Positions 54,343 through 64,000 of a stretch of 64,000 bases of DNA are shown piece after piece (the first letter of the stretch is position 1; each line of letters opens with the position of its first letter). The stretch covers positions 62,001 through 126,000 of the forward strand of contig JADGKB010000010.1 of the NCBI GenBank assembly GCA_027604185.1, in the 5' to 3' direction. The position numbers were made by a program, and so were the translations under genes. A model generated the notes under the pieces. That model made no database searches, was not told where the DNA came from, and saw nothing but the letters and a program-made list of their open reading frames with translations. This stretch comes from Boothiomyces macroporosus. Taxonomy: Eukaryota; Chytridiomycota; Chytridiomycetes; Rhizophydiales; Terramycetaceae.

Positions 54343-57300
54343 TTACAAGTTGGACATATTATGGACCAATGACCCCATGTACTGTTCCGCAAAAGAACTC
54401 ATCCAATATTCATGAGTTGAATCATGGGGACCATGAAAGTTATGGCCGAGTTCATGGCAAAAAGTCATGAACCAGTAGTAAATGGTGTTTGGATTTTCAA
54501 ATTTAAGATCATAATTTTGTAAAGTGCTGTCAAACTGCCAGGCCAGATAGTACCGCAAATTGAAAAACAACGTTTTGTTCCTGTTGAAAGCAATTGTTGA
54601 GCCATCACTATCCCAGTAGATGTGAATTGCATTATTAGGAAGATTAAAGGAGTTGCCAATAAACTTCAATACTTTGCCAAATCTTGAGACGCCTTCCAAG
54701 CTGTTTCGTATGATATGGTTGCCTTCTTCAGAGACATTTTTATCAACAAAGACGGGGATAGAATCAACCGTCGTCACTAGGGAAAGATCTTGATCCGATA
54801 GTATATTGCAAAGGTGGATTACTGGTGGAGCACTGGAAAGTGAAGGAAACTGGGCTTTAAAATTTGATTCATTCGTATTTTTAACGGATGAGATAGATTG
54901 CTCTAACTGTTTGGCCAACTCTTGTCTTTGATTTCTTGATATAGAAGGCTTTTTAACCACCTCTTCTTTAGACTCTGTCAAACTCTCTGAAGATGTGTTC
55001 ATGCTATCGATCGAATCACGGAGTCCCAGACTTTTGGTAAAGTTCTTTACCATCCCAAAGAAATCATTAGATTTCTTGCGGGGTGGGCTTTGAATCTCTT
55101 TTTTTGGTGTGATATCGGGTACATGTAAACTTGGTGGAACAACTTTGGGTGTCTCTGATTTTTGAGATTGAACAGGCAAGTATTCCACAGTTTTAGGCTT
55201 CTGTTTCAAATTAAGGATTCTATCCACTGGGAAGCCTTTTCTACTAAGATTTTGAAGGGAGGTTGACAAAAATGTAGAAATCAAAAGCGAATCACTTAAT
55301 CGAGGTTTTTTCAACAGCATTCCCCCTATAACCCTAATATTGAAATCCCAATTACCTAGCAACGTCGAAATAGTCAAAATGCTCTGTAACTGAAAGAATT
55401 GTTTCTCCTTTCAAACTAACAAAGCTTGCAGTGGTTTCCTGCTTCTTGCTGACATCCTTAAATGTGCGAATGATGTTAATCCGTGGGATTTCCATTACTT
55501 TAATGGCACCAAGTAAACTGCTAGCATTTTTGTTCAATTCTCTTTCCGATCTCATTTGATGTCCGTCATACAATAGTATAGGCGCTCTTTCCAAAATTGT
55601 ATTTTGCAAATCAATTGATACTTGGGTAATTTTTAATGATCCTTCAGGGGAGTAGTTTTCTTTAACGTGCTTCGATAACCAATCGGATCCCAAATCGGCA
55701 TAAAATCTTTCGAGAACCTCTTCCATAGGAGCGCTACATTAATAACAATTACCCCAAAGGCTTAAATAATTGAGCGACAACTGTGTCGTCAATTAAATAA
55801 ATATCTTTGGCAGTCGCAAGCCTAAAGCTGTCTGAGCCTCCCTCTTCATTATACTGATAAGCAGGAAGGCAGGGCGAAGTCTTCAGCAGCTTGTATATTT
55901 GTGACCGTTGTTGAATTTGAGCTGAGTTTGCAGCCAGGATCCTAATTATCTCTAAATAACTCTGATAATTGGATTGCAAATTCTGTAAAAACTTTATCGG
56001 ATCTTGGACAATGTTTTCTGCCAACTCCAATGGTGATGGTTGATCCTTCATACCACAAGCACGAAGAAAGGCGTCAGCAGATGCTCCAAACGTTACATAA
56101 CGGAAAATTCCTGCATACTGCTCATTTGAGTTATCAGTTGGCTTTAAATATACCTGAGTTGGAGCGGCGTGAAAGTACCCTTCTTGGTTTTTAACTGGGA
56201 TGAACTTTAAGCTCCACAATTCTTTCCAATTCGAACTTGTAAATATTGATTGTCTTGAAGATAAAAATTCAAAGATGGAGCTTGCATTAGCAAGGGTAGG
56301 TAAGTTGGACTTGAGCTGCTGAATTAAAACAGTTCCATTTGGCGATTGCGCAACCCCTAGCCTCTCGGAATACGTGGATATTGATTTGTCAATTACATTT
56401 AATCCCATTAATTCCACTCGTTGGTCTGAATAACATTCTAATGGAGTGGCAAGCGCTGTCGAATTTTGACAGGGCAAAAATTTGGTAGTAATTTGAGATG
56501 GTTTATAGTGTTCTTTGTATTCGCTTTCCATATTGTCCACCAAATAACGAATCAATCGCAAACGCTCCGCCCCGTCTTTCTTTGATATTAAACCCAACAA
56601 GTTGTCTAATGGTATTGAAAAGTTCAGTCCTATCTTCTTCATAAAGTTGGCTTCTTCCGAAAAAAACTTCCATTTCGACGTCCACAGTAACACTGGCAAC
56701 CCAAAGTTTTTAAACACATCATTAGGTGTGTATAACTCGGATGCACGTAGTCGCTCTTCTGAGTTAGAGTTTGCCGCTAAAAACAATGGTGTACTTTGAA
56801 GAGTGGAACGCTCTTTATCAGTCATTTTATCTTGAATGGATCCTAGATACTTGATTAACTGTGTTTGGTCCCACTGTAAATCAATTATTCTGTCGAAAAC
56901 TAATTGAAGCTCGACGTGTTGGCGAACACCCAAAGATATCAGAAAATCGTCAGAAATTTGCTTTTTATGGCTAAATCTAACTTTTGGTAAATCTTCGAAA
57001 AGCGAAACGTTGGAAAAATAAGCTTCCCTAGGGTAAACCATGCCCAGTTGAGTCGGGATGCATTTTTTTGAAGATAAAGTGGATGTAATGAAGGCTCTGT
57101 CCGCCAAAGACAAATGCCCAACAATCTTTGCAACTGTGGTTAAAACTTTCTCTGCAAACTCTGGATCGTTAGCAAGATCACTCCTAGTGGAGATATGAGC
57201 AACCCAATCTTTCAATTTCAGCTCTTCCCAATTCCAAAAGTAGTTACCTAAATCCATTAAATGAAATGACTGGGTAAGCTCTATCGGGATACAACTCGTT

Positions 57301-59118
57301 GGGAAATCCCTAGGTTGAAGTTTAACCGAGGCAATTTTATCCTTTAAGCCCAATTGAATCACTTCCCCTGCATTTGAATATAGCAAGTTTGATTTAAGAA
57401 TCTGAATATCCCTTTGGGAAAGAACTCCAGCTTTACCTTGATTTATCCACCATTTCATGAATTTAAGAAGTTCTTCAGTTTCCATACTTCGTTGTTGAAC
57501 CTCCACTAGTACGTCTGAAATAGAAACATTCCGCAATATCCCCAACTTTTTGTATTTTTCAATAAAATCTGTACACTTGGAGTGGATCTCTGCTGGGATA
57601 AATGGGGTTAGTTTCAAAAATGCTTGCACATCAGCATCAGGTGAAAGACGAACATTGTCTATCGAATGAAATCTCCCTGTACTCGAAAGAATTTTAATTT
57701 GTTCAGAAGTACAATCAATAAAGCTCTTGCTAACTATAGAGCTGACATACGCTGAGGGAGTTGACGGTTGAAAATCAAACACGTTTAGCAGATGGCCAGC
57801 TTTGTTGTAGAACCAAGTCGCACTAGTTGAACATTTGCTTACCTTTGAGAATCAAGAGTCATGTTGCCGAGTAATATCTGAATTTGATTTACTTCGTAAT
57901 CATTACATATTCTAGCCAAGGCTCCTCCCACAGAAAGTAAATCGGAATTCCATAATCGCAAAACTTGGTCAACAAAATCTATCGATTCCCTTTCAACTGT
58001 TGGAATGAGATGTGCTGCCAGATGAACACAACTTCCAGTAGTCTGGAAAGTTGGAAATCCGATAAATACTTTTCCCTGCTTTCCTGGTGATACAATCAAG
58101 TCTTCAAAAATACCATTGCTGCCTTTACTCGCTTGCAAGGTAGAATCATACTCTTCGAAATTCGAATATAACAGTTTGAGAGAAGTTGATTTCGGAGGAA
58201 GTTTTTTCGTAGTTCGAAGCATTTCCTCAGTTAATTTCCTTGGCAAATTTACATCCAGTTCGCCTGACACTATTTTCATGAATACAGTGTAACTTTCATC
58301 ACTCTCGTCAACCATTGCCAAATCCATCTATATTAGGCTCGCGTACCTGTATTTGGGAAATTGTGAGATCCTTTAATTTGAACAGTTTTTGTGGAGAGTA
58401 TAAATTGTAAACCTTTTTGTTCCACTCTATTTCCTTTGGTCTGGCTGCTTTTCTGGTACACCTGATTTTCAAAGAGTCCCCAATAAATACTTCTACATTG
58501 ACGATATTAGTTGAAAACGCTAATGAAGTTACCAGAAACTTTGCAAAAGTTCTCATATCCGGAGCAGGGAAAGGCTCACGACATGGCAAGTAAAACACCG
58601 TCCATGGGTTGACCAGTTCAGTTGGAACTCTTCCTCTTTTTGTGTATAACATGTCTTTCTTCCACAGGAATCCCATGGTATGCTCTCCAGATGAAATGAA
58701 AGGCTCCTCACAAATTGAAAATAAGGAATAGAATCCCACACCAAAGAAACCAATCTTTTGCTCATCCGGATTACCTTCTGCAATTTTCCGCAGCCGTCCA
58801 AAATCCTCCTCGCTGAATGCTTTTCCGTTGTTTTTGTATGTGACAGATTCAACATTGGTTTTATGGAGCCATGGCAACGAGAATTGAGAAGACTTGCTGG
58901 AGTCCGATGCTATATTGAAGACAATTTGGACTGATTCTGCTCCAGCGTCATTGGAATTCTGCAATAGCTCCCTGTATATGGTAAACTCGCTGGAATATCT
59001 CGCCAGAATTTTGTCAACTAAATGCCTCTGATTTACTTCAACCTGGGTTAATGAGTTTCACTTTTTCTTCAATTCCAGAGTCATTCAGAAGGTCAGCTTG
59101 AAATTTCTTGTAGTCCAT
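54343..59118 (-). CDS. Giant sacsin-like/DUF3684-type protein with HSP90-like ATPase domain, 1558 aa
   Basis: Six exons; introns at 59043-59061, 58328-58346, 57823-57842, 55734-55752 and 55334-55355 (19, 19, 20, 19, 22 nt). The N-terminus is a GHKL/HSP90-type ATPase as in sacsin: VEVNQRHLVDKILARYSSEF, YRELLQNSNDAGAESV (Asn-Asp motif) and IGFFGVGFYSLFSI (the Gly-rich lid). A long all-alpha/beta middle follows with no known domain. The C-terminus carries FCHELGHNFHGPHDSTHEYW, an HExxH zinc-protease-like motif with extra histidines. From memory, fungal DUF3684 proteins have a similar C-terminal His motif. Function: possible chaperone-like ATPase; proteolysis is unproven. Confidence 0.85.
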
Positions 59119-59132
59119 TTTGCAATCTCAAA

Positions 59133-60133
59133 ATGAAATGGGAAAAACCAAAGCTGGTGTTTGGCACAATGACATTCGGAGTCGGAGGTTGAATTTTACT
59201 GATATTAGATGGAGGAAGAATTAGCGACCGCCAAGCCATGAAGGATATTCTGAGATTGTATTCGTCGTTTGGAAATGAGTTGGACACTGCTCGAATGTAC
59301 TGCGATGGAAATACAGAAGAAGTGCTGTGCGAATTGCAAGTTCAAAAGGATTTCAAATTGGCTACAAAAGCATTCCCGTTCAAACCAGGAATGCACTCTC
59401 CTGAATTACTTGAGAAGCAGTTCATGGAATCTTTGGATGCATTAGGATCCAAGTGTGTCGATATTTTCTACTTGCATGCACCTGATCATGCCACTCCATT
59501 TGAAGATACTTTAAAGAAAGTTGATGAATTTCATAAATTGGGATATTTCAAGGAGCTGGGTCTTTCAAATTATGCTGCATGGAATGTAATGGAAATTTAT
59601 AAAATCTGTGAAGCCAAGAATTATGTACTTCCTACTGTATATCAGGGAAGATATAGCGTCTTGACCAGAGATGTAGAGCCTGAACTCTTTCCATGCTTGC
59701 GAAAGTTGAATATTCGATTTTATGCCTACAATCCTTTGTGTGGAGGATTGCTTGCGGGCAAGTTGAAGATGCAAGACGAACCAGATGGTAGATTTGCCAC
59801 AGAAACTATACAAGGTAAACGATATAGGGAAAGATACTGGAATACTGAATACTTTGCCGCATTGGAGGAATATAAAGCTATCTGCGATCGTCACGGTATC
59901 AGGTATGTTGAAGCCGCTCACAGGTGGATCATGAATCATTCCCAACTGAATGGGACTTTTGGTGATGGTATTTGAATCTTGACTTAGCGGTGATAATTGG
60001 GGCATCATCCTTTGAACAGGCTAAAGAAAACTTTGAAGACTGTCAAAAAGGAACATTGCCAGAAGAAATGGTTGCAACTTTTGACAAGCTGTGGAAAAAT
60101 GTCTCCTCAGTTTGTCCAAGATATGCGCGTTAA
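59133..60133 (+). CDS. Aldo-keto reductase, AKR7 (aldehyde reductase) type, 319 aa
   Basis: NADPH-dependent reductase of aldehydes, in the AKR7 group known for aflatoxin dialdehyde reduction. Introns at 59188-59208 (21 nt) and 59968-59987 (20 nt). Landmarks: LVFGTMTFGVG, NELDTARMYCDGNTEE with the catalytic Tyr, DIFYLHAPDHATPFEDTL, LGLSNYAAWNVMEI, LNIRFYAYNPLCGGLLAGK, RYWNTEYF, EAAHRWIMNHS and AVIIGASSFEQ, the last completed by the second splice. Start codon 14 bp from that of the divergent sacsin-like gene. Confidence 0.93.
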
Positions 60134-60153
60134 ACATTTATTGAAAATAAAAC

Positions 60154-62326
60154 CTATTGGGAAGACATGTCGCTGATCATGAACCGTGCAATTGAATGTG
60201 CAGTAGCGTAAACTGTGAGCATAGGGCTAAAGTTAACTAAATACTTACTTTACTCCACTTGCCGTAGGAAAGACACTGGCATCACTGATGTATAAACCAT
60301 CAATATCCCACGATTCTCCGGTAGGCTTTACAACCCCATATTCACGTTTTGAACTCATTCTGCATGAACCCATTTGATGAGCAGAAAACACGGTGATCTT
60401 TGTCGGATCAATTCCAGCTTGTTTGATCTTTTCCAGATAATCTTTCCATTCTTTGGATTTGAGAGTATCTTCTGGAGATTGGGTAACGTCAAACGGATCA
60501 ACATCTATTTGAGCGGTAAAGACTTTTTTGGCACCAGCTGCAACTAATGCGGCTAAACCCACTTCAAATGCTGCCAGCAAGGACTTTGCATCGTGCTTAC
60601 CAAGTTTCCAGTCCAACCTTCCTTTGTGTTCACGATCCACAAATATTCGCCCAACTGAATCTTTGTCTCTCGTAAGCGCAATTAGACTGACGGTATGTGG
60701 CCAATTTAAAAACTTTTGCTTGTGGTCGCTAGCAGACTTCCAAGCCTGAGTCCCTATATACAGCGATGGTTGCGAAGCTGGAACTTCTAAACGCGCTCCA
60801 TACCATAGTTGATCAAGATCAGCAACTTGGTTACAGATAGTAGTCATTATTCCTCCTTTGTAAGGTAAAATATCCCTATCTGGGAATACCCCAAATATCA
60901 AACTAACAGGATGCATTCTCAAATTCTGTCCAACATGTGGGGATAAATTGCTGATATTGGAATTTTGTAGCACAACAGGAGTATTCATCGAGCCGCAAGA
61001 CAATACCACTTTTTTAGATTTAATTGTAATTTTTCTTCCATTTTTGGTTGCCAGCACTCCAGTGGCCTTTCCATTTTGGTGCAATACTTTATCTACATTG
61101 ATTTCGCATGCAAAATGGCAGCCATTTTTTGCTGCATCATGGATGAATGTGATGCTGGAAGACTGTTTTGTCCCAGAAGGGCAGCCAAAAGTACAGTGTC
61201 CACACTCATGCTCTTTTCCAGCAGTGTTTTGAGGAATAGCAGAAACCTGATATCCCAATTTGTTGCATCCGTCAAGAAAGAGCTGGTTCGAATTGTTGAA
61301 TTTCAGAGGTTGAGAAACCCCAATCTTTTCAGATACGACATCAAAAGACTCTTGGAAAGCTGGGGAGCTGAAATGCTCCAACCCAAAAACACTATCCCAT
61401 TCTTGACGAACAATAGCTGGTAGCTCGAGCGATGCACACCTTCAATTAATTAATAATTACCAATTCACAAAGGTACCACCGCCCCAGGTTCTTCCCGCTA
61501 GTACAAATATTCCGCCGTCTTCAGAATAATATCCTGCTTCTCTTTCATAAAAGCCTGCCAAAGAGTTGTATTCCACCAAACTTAGTTCTGATGGGTGACA
61601 ATACGATCCCTTTTCTAGTAAAATAACTTTGTGACCAGCTTTGCTAAGCTCTGCAGCCATAACTCCTCCACCAGCACCTGAACCAACTACTACAACATCA
61701 TATTCGTATACATCTGACTCTTTCAAATCCAGAAATTCGGGTCGCCAGACTTTTTGTGCACTTTGACTATTTTTCTGTAGTTCACGGTTTGGGCCATCAT
61801 ATTTCAAGGCATTCCAAGCTTTATTATCGCCATTGCTGTCAACTGTTCCATATGAATGGATTAGTGTAATTAATCGAAACACCCTGAATAGCAATCTCAG
61901 ATCTGCAAACTTGCTGTGTTGCAGTGCATTGAGTACTTTCTCTCTTTTTGCCAAAGGCAATTCATAAAATGGCCGGAAACCTATACCCCCGGAAATCACC
62001 ATAGTGCCCAGAGAAGTGCTTAAGCTTTTCAGTACTAGCAAGATTGAACCAAGCTTGTCTTTTGGAACATTTCTTTCCATATATTCCAATATCAATTTTC
62101 CAATTCCCGGAATATGAGAACTTGGCTTGAATCGGTAGAATTCTTCCCGGTCCTGTTCAGTGACATGCAGTGAGGTTGAAATTTCTTTGGTATAGAGCAA
62201 GTTGTTCAATGAAGTTTGCTCATTATTCAATTCTGCAACAAAAGTATCCGCAATACTATCAAGAACTTGAACTACGGACTAGAATTAGTATTTCGATACC
62301 ATTTTGGATTCGATATCATAGTTCAT
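60154..62326 (-). CDS. Long-chain fatty alcohol oxidase, GMC oxidoreductase, 702 aa
   Basis: FAD enzyme oxidising long-chain alcohols to aldehydes, producing H2O2. Introns at 62279-62299 (21 nt), 61440-61460 (21 nt) and 60227-60248 (22 nt); the first exon is 27 nt. An N-terminal helical region (plant/fungal FAO type) precedes the FAD-binding YDVVVVGSGAGGGVMAAELSKAG. Then come AGRTWGGGTFVNWCASLELP, ECGHCTFGCPSGTKQSS, VVLSCGSMNTPVVL, VFSAHQMGSCRMS, and GLYISDASVFPTASGVNPMLTV, where the final GMC motif spans the last junction. Length fits the FAO family (about 700 aa). Confidence 0.94.
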
Positions 62327-62335
62327 TCTCTGTAT

Positions 62336-62688
62336 TTATATCGTTAATGTGGTCTCGTGCCACATTTGCGCGGACGGTCTCAATAGAGGCTTCAGGGCCG
62401 TTTTTCCATGCAACAAAAAGAGGTGTAAACACCAGTTGGGAAAACAAAATTCAGTTATCTCAAATTGAAATTTGAGCAGACTTGCTATAATCAATTGCCG
62501 ATGAATTGGCTTTGTTTCATTTGCAATGGGCTTTTTGCCTTTAAGCAGTTTTGAAATTAGCCACGATATGTTGGGTGGCGTAGTCCAAATTTGGTTGCAG
62601 ATGCCTAATCCCCAAATATAGATTATGAAGAAGAATAATTACTCAGGGTGGCACAAAACAGATCCCAATCTATCGTTCGAACAGCCAT
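62336..62688 (-). CDS. Tentative small protein, 104 aa, two exons
   Basis: Tentative. ATG at 62686-62688 (MAVRTIDWDLFCATL) joins in frame to a long open frame ending at TAA 62336-62338 if a 38-nt GT-AG segment (62605-62642) is removed. The second exon contains KLLKGKKPIANETKPIHRQL, which looks protein-like. Its stop would be 9 bp before the FAO start, in keeping with local spacing, but a 38-nt intron would be off the local size range and no family was recognised. Confidence 0.3.
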
Positions 62689-63259
62689 AGCGAATTAAAA
62701 ATTCATCATCAGAATTTCGCCAGCACATCTTTAAAAGCACAAATTTTGAAAAATACTATTTCGATTTGGCTAAACTGTGCACGTAAAAAAGTAGGTAATC
62801 AAGAACAACCAATCCTTTGATATATTGTGGAACACAGTGGGCCTGATTAGATGGCTTCTCTATTACAAATCCTGGAGATGGTGGTATTCCAAATTAAATG
62901 AGCTGAAGAGTGTCTGTGCTCAAAGCGGCGAAATTTGGGGGATTTCACATGGAAGTCTATCTTACCCAAATGGGAGGACTGCCTCATCAAGAATTGCAAG
63001 AATCGAATACCATCAAATTACTCTTTCATTCATAGTATGTATCGGTCACTGAATGATACCAGAATCTCAAGGCGAGTCTTCCTGTGGAATTAAGAGATGA
63101 CTTGAGATTCACTAGCTGTCAGGAAATCTGTTTTGTCGCACTTTTCACACATTATATACAATCAAATGCTATCTGGCGAAAGGGATAAACCCCAAAGTTT
63201 AACTGCATACAATATTGGGTGGCAATCTGTGCAAGATTTATCGTTACTTTTACCTCTCA
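62689..63259. other. Gene-poor stretch, about 570 bp
   Basis: No gene could be supported. One 75-codon plus-strand frame (62825-63052) lacks any recognisable feature. Several short minus-strand pieces (for example one reading MCEKCDKTDF) look weakly coding but are interrupted by stops and cannot be joined by local-type introns. Confidence 0.35.
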
Positions 63260-63775
63260 TTAACAAAATTTGTTGAATAGTTCACATCTTACGCTTAATC
63301 GACTCATCCAAAGATGGCTTCTTTGTGAGACTATGTTGGAGAACGGTGCAAATTGCATTTGAAGCAGGAACAAGAACAAAGACACCAAATTGCTCAATTT
63401 CACGAAAATCTTGTCAAGAGTTGGTCGTTGAAGTTTGTTGGAAACAAGGGTTGAATCTCTAAACACTCTGGTTTCTTGAAACAATCTCATCAGTTCATAT
63501 CGTCATTTTCGCAAAATCCTTCAACAAGCTTGATTGCAGCAGGGATTTGAGCACACAAGTGATCAATAACTTGAGGAGTGTCTTGTCATTCTGCAAGTCA
63601 ATCTTGGCATTGTCCCAAAGTTCCTCGTAATCAGCTGGATTACCAACAAACAAAAACATTCTCATCCAAACCAGCAAATTGCCAAATTATTTCTCTTGGC
63701 TTGATATCAAATACACGCTGTCTTTTGGTTCGCAAGAGACTTTCAATGGAGGCTAGAGACTTGTACTTACAGTAA
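63260..63775 (-). pseudogene. Frameshifted coding remnant
   Basis: Protein-like sequence on the minus strand jumps between frames without usable splice sites. Segments include KYKSLASIESLLRTKRQRVFD...GLDENVFV, then in another frame GNPADYEELWDNAKIDLQND, then in a third PQVIDHLCAQIPAAIKLVEGF, and further down REIEQFGVFVLVPASNAI. Between the first two there is an apparent 4-base gain (a repeated GTTT/TGTT) and between the second and third a 1-base shift; stop codons interrupt the rest. Every other long gene in the window reads cleanly, so this looks like a decayed gene or a low-quality sequence end. Parent family not recognised. Confidence 0.4.
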
Positions 63776-64000
63776 GAAAATACGTAATTTGCCTATCAGA
63801 GTTGTGGATATACATGAGTAATGAAAATAAGAAATGGACTCCATAGTATTTGAGATATCATGATAAGCTAGCTCAGTAATTTCAACTGGTTCGTACTTGA
63901 CTGCACTTGGAAATAATAGAAGACTCACTAATACCTAGCTAAGATGTTCTATTTTATATAAGAATTAAGAATTTAGAATACAATCTTGTATGAAAATAAC

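Noticed and set aside
62170..62475. 101-codon plus-strand ORF near the alcohol oxidase start
   Set aside because: Antisense to the N-terminal exons of the oxidase and to the tentative gene at 62336-62688.

Overview
This is nuclear DNA from a eukaryote with an extremely compact genome. Most likely it is an early-diverging fungus or fungal relative, outside the Dikarya. That placement is inferred from gene content: a PMC1-type Ca2+-ATPase, a Pho80-type cyclin, Mic19, Pop1, a DUF3684-type sacsin-like protein and a long-chain alcohol oxidase (fungal flavour) sit beside a MYSM1-like deubiquitinase, a Golgi pH regulator, a RUS-family protein and a SOSS-B-type OB protein, which are usually missing from yeasts and most Dikarya. 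The code is standard and the DNA is AT-rich. No tRNA, rRNA, transposon or CRISPR array was found.

The key to reading the window is its introns. Long reading frames appear broken every few hundred bases because the genes are interrupted by tiny spliceosomal introns. I reconstructed about 110 by joining frames so that conserved protein families read through. Essentially all are 19-23 nt (one is 25): GT at the start, a branch-like YTAAY/YTGAY close to the end, then AG. Two stand out. An 83-nt intron in the GPR89-like gene is built from four intron-like units in tandem (20+20+20+23 nt). A 20-nt intron in TIP41 ends in TG instead of AG. One low-confidence candidate gene would need a 38-nt intron.

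Layout. 1-18 kb: a 3' gene fragment, a SANT-like protein, PMC1, TRM10, a 922-aa repeat protein with endocytic-type motifs, a BRCT-only mini-protein, a coiled-coil protein, a peroxisomal acyl-CoA synthetase, NUP82, an NSUN5/Rcm1 rRNA methylase and small genes. 18-32 kb: SOSS-B, an ASH1-like SET methyltransferase, an F-box/WD40 protein, a Pho80-type cyclin, a PPR protein, membrane and small proteins, NRAMP, DUS4 and CK2 beta. 32-43 kb: a 29-bp minisatellite of palindromic TAATCAGATTA, CPSF2/CFT2, MIC19, POP1, a RUS-family protein, ZW10 and YIF1. 43-54 kb: a nucleolar-type basic protein, GPR89, two mitochondrial-type helical-repeat proteins, LETM1, a secreted CAP protein, a MYSM1-like JAMM deubiquitinase and TIP41. 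54-64 kb: a 1558-aa sacsin-like ATPase, an aldo-keto reductase, a long-chain alcohol oxidase, then a sparse end that probably holds a decayed gene.

Genes are packed with almost no spacers. Six pairs of divergent start codons lie only 12-35 bp apart, and convergent stop codons are often 8-35 bp apart or overlap. Most genes are housekeeping (RNA processing, tRNA/rRNA modification, chromatin, trafficking, mitochondria) with no operon-like logic. All exon joins come from reading the sequence by eye, without transcript data.
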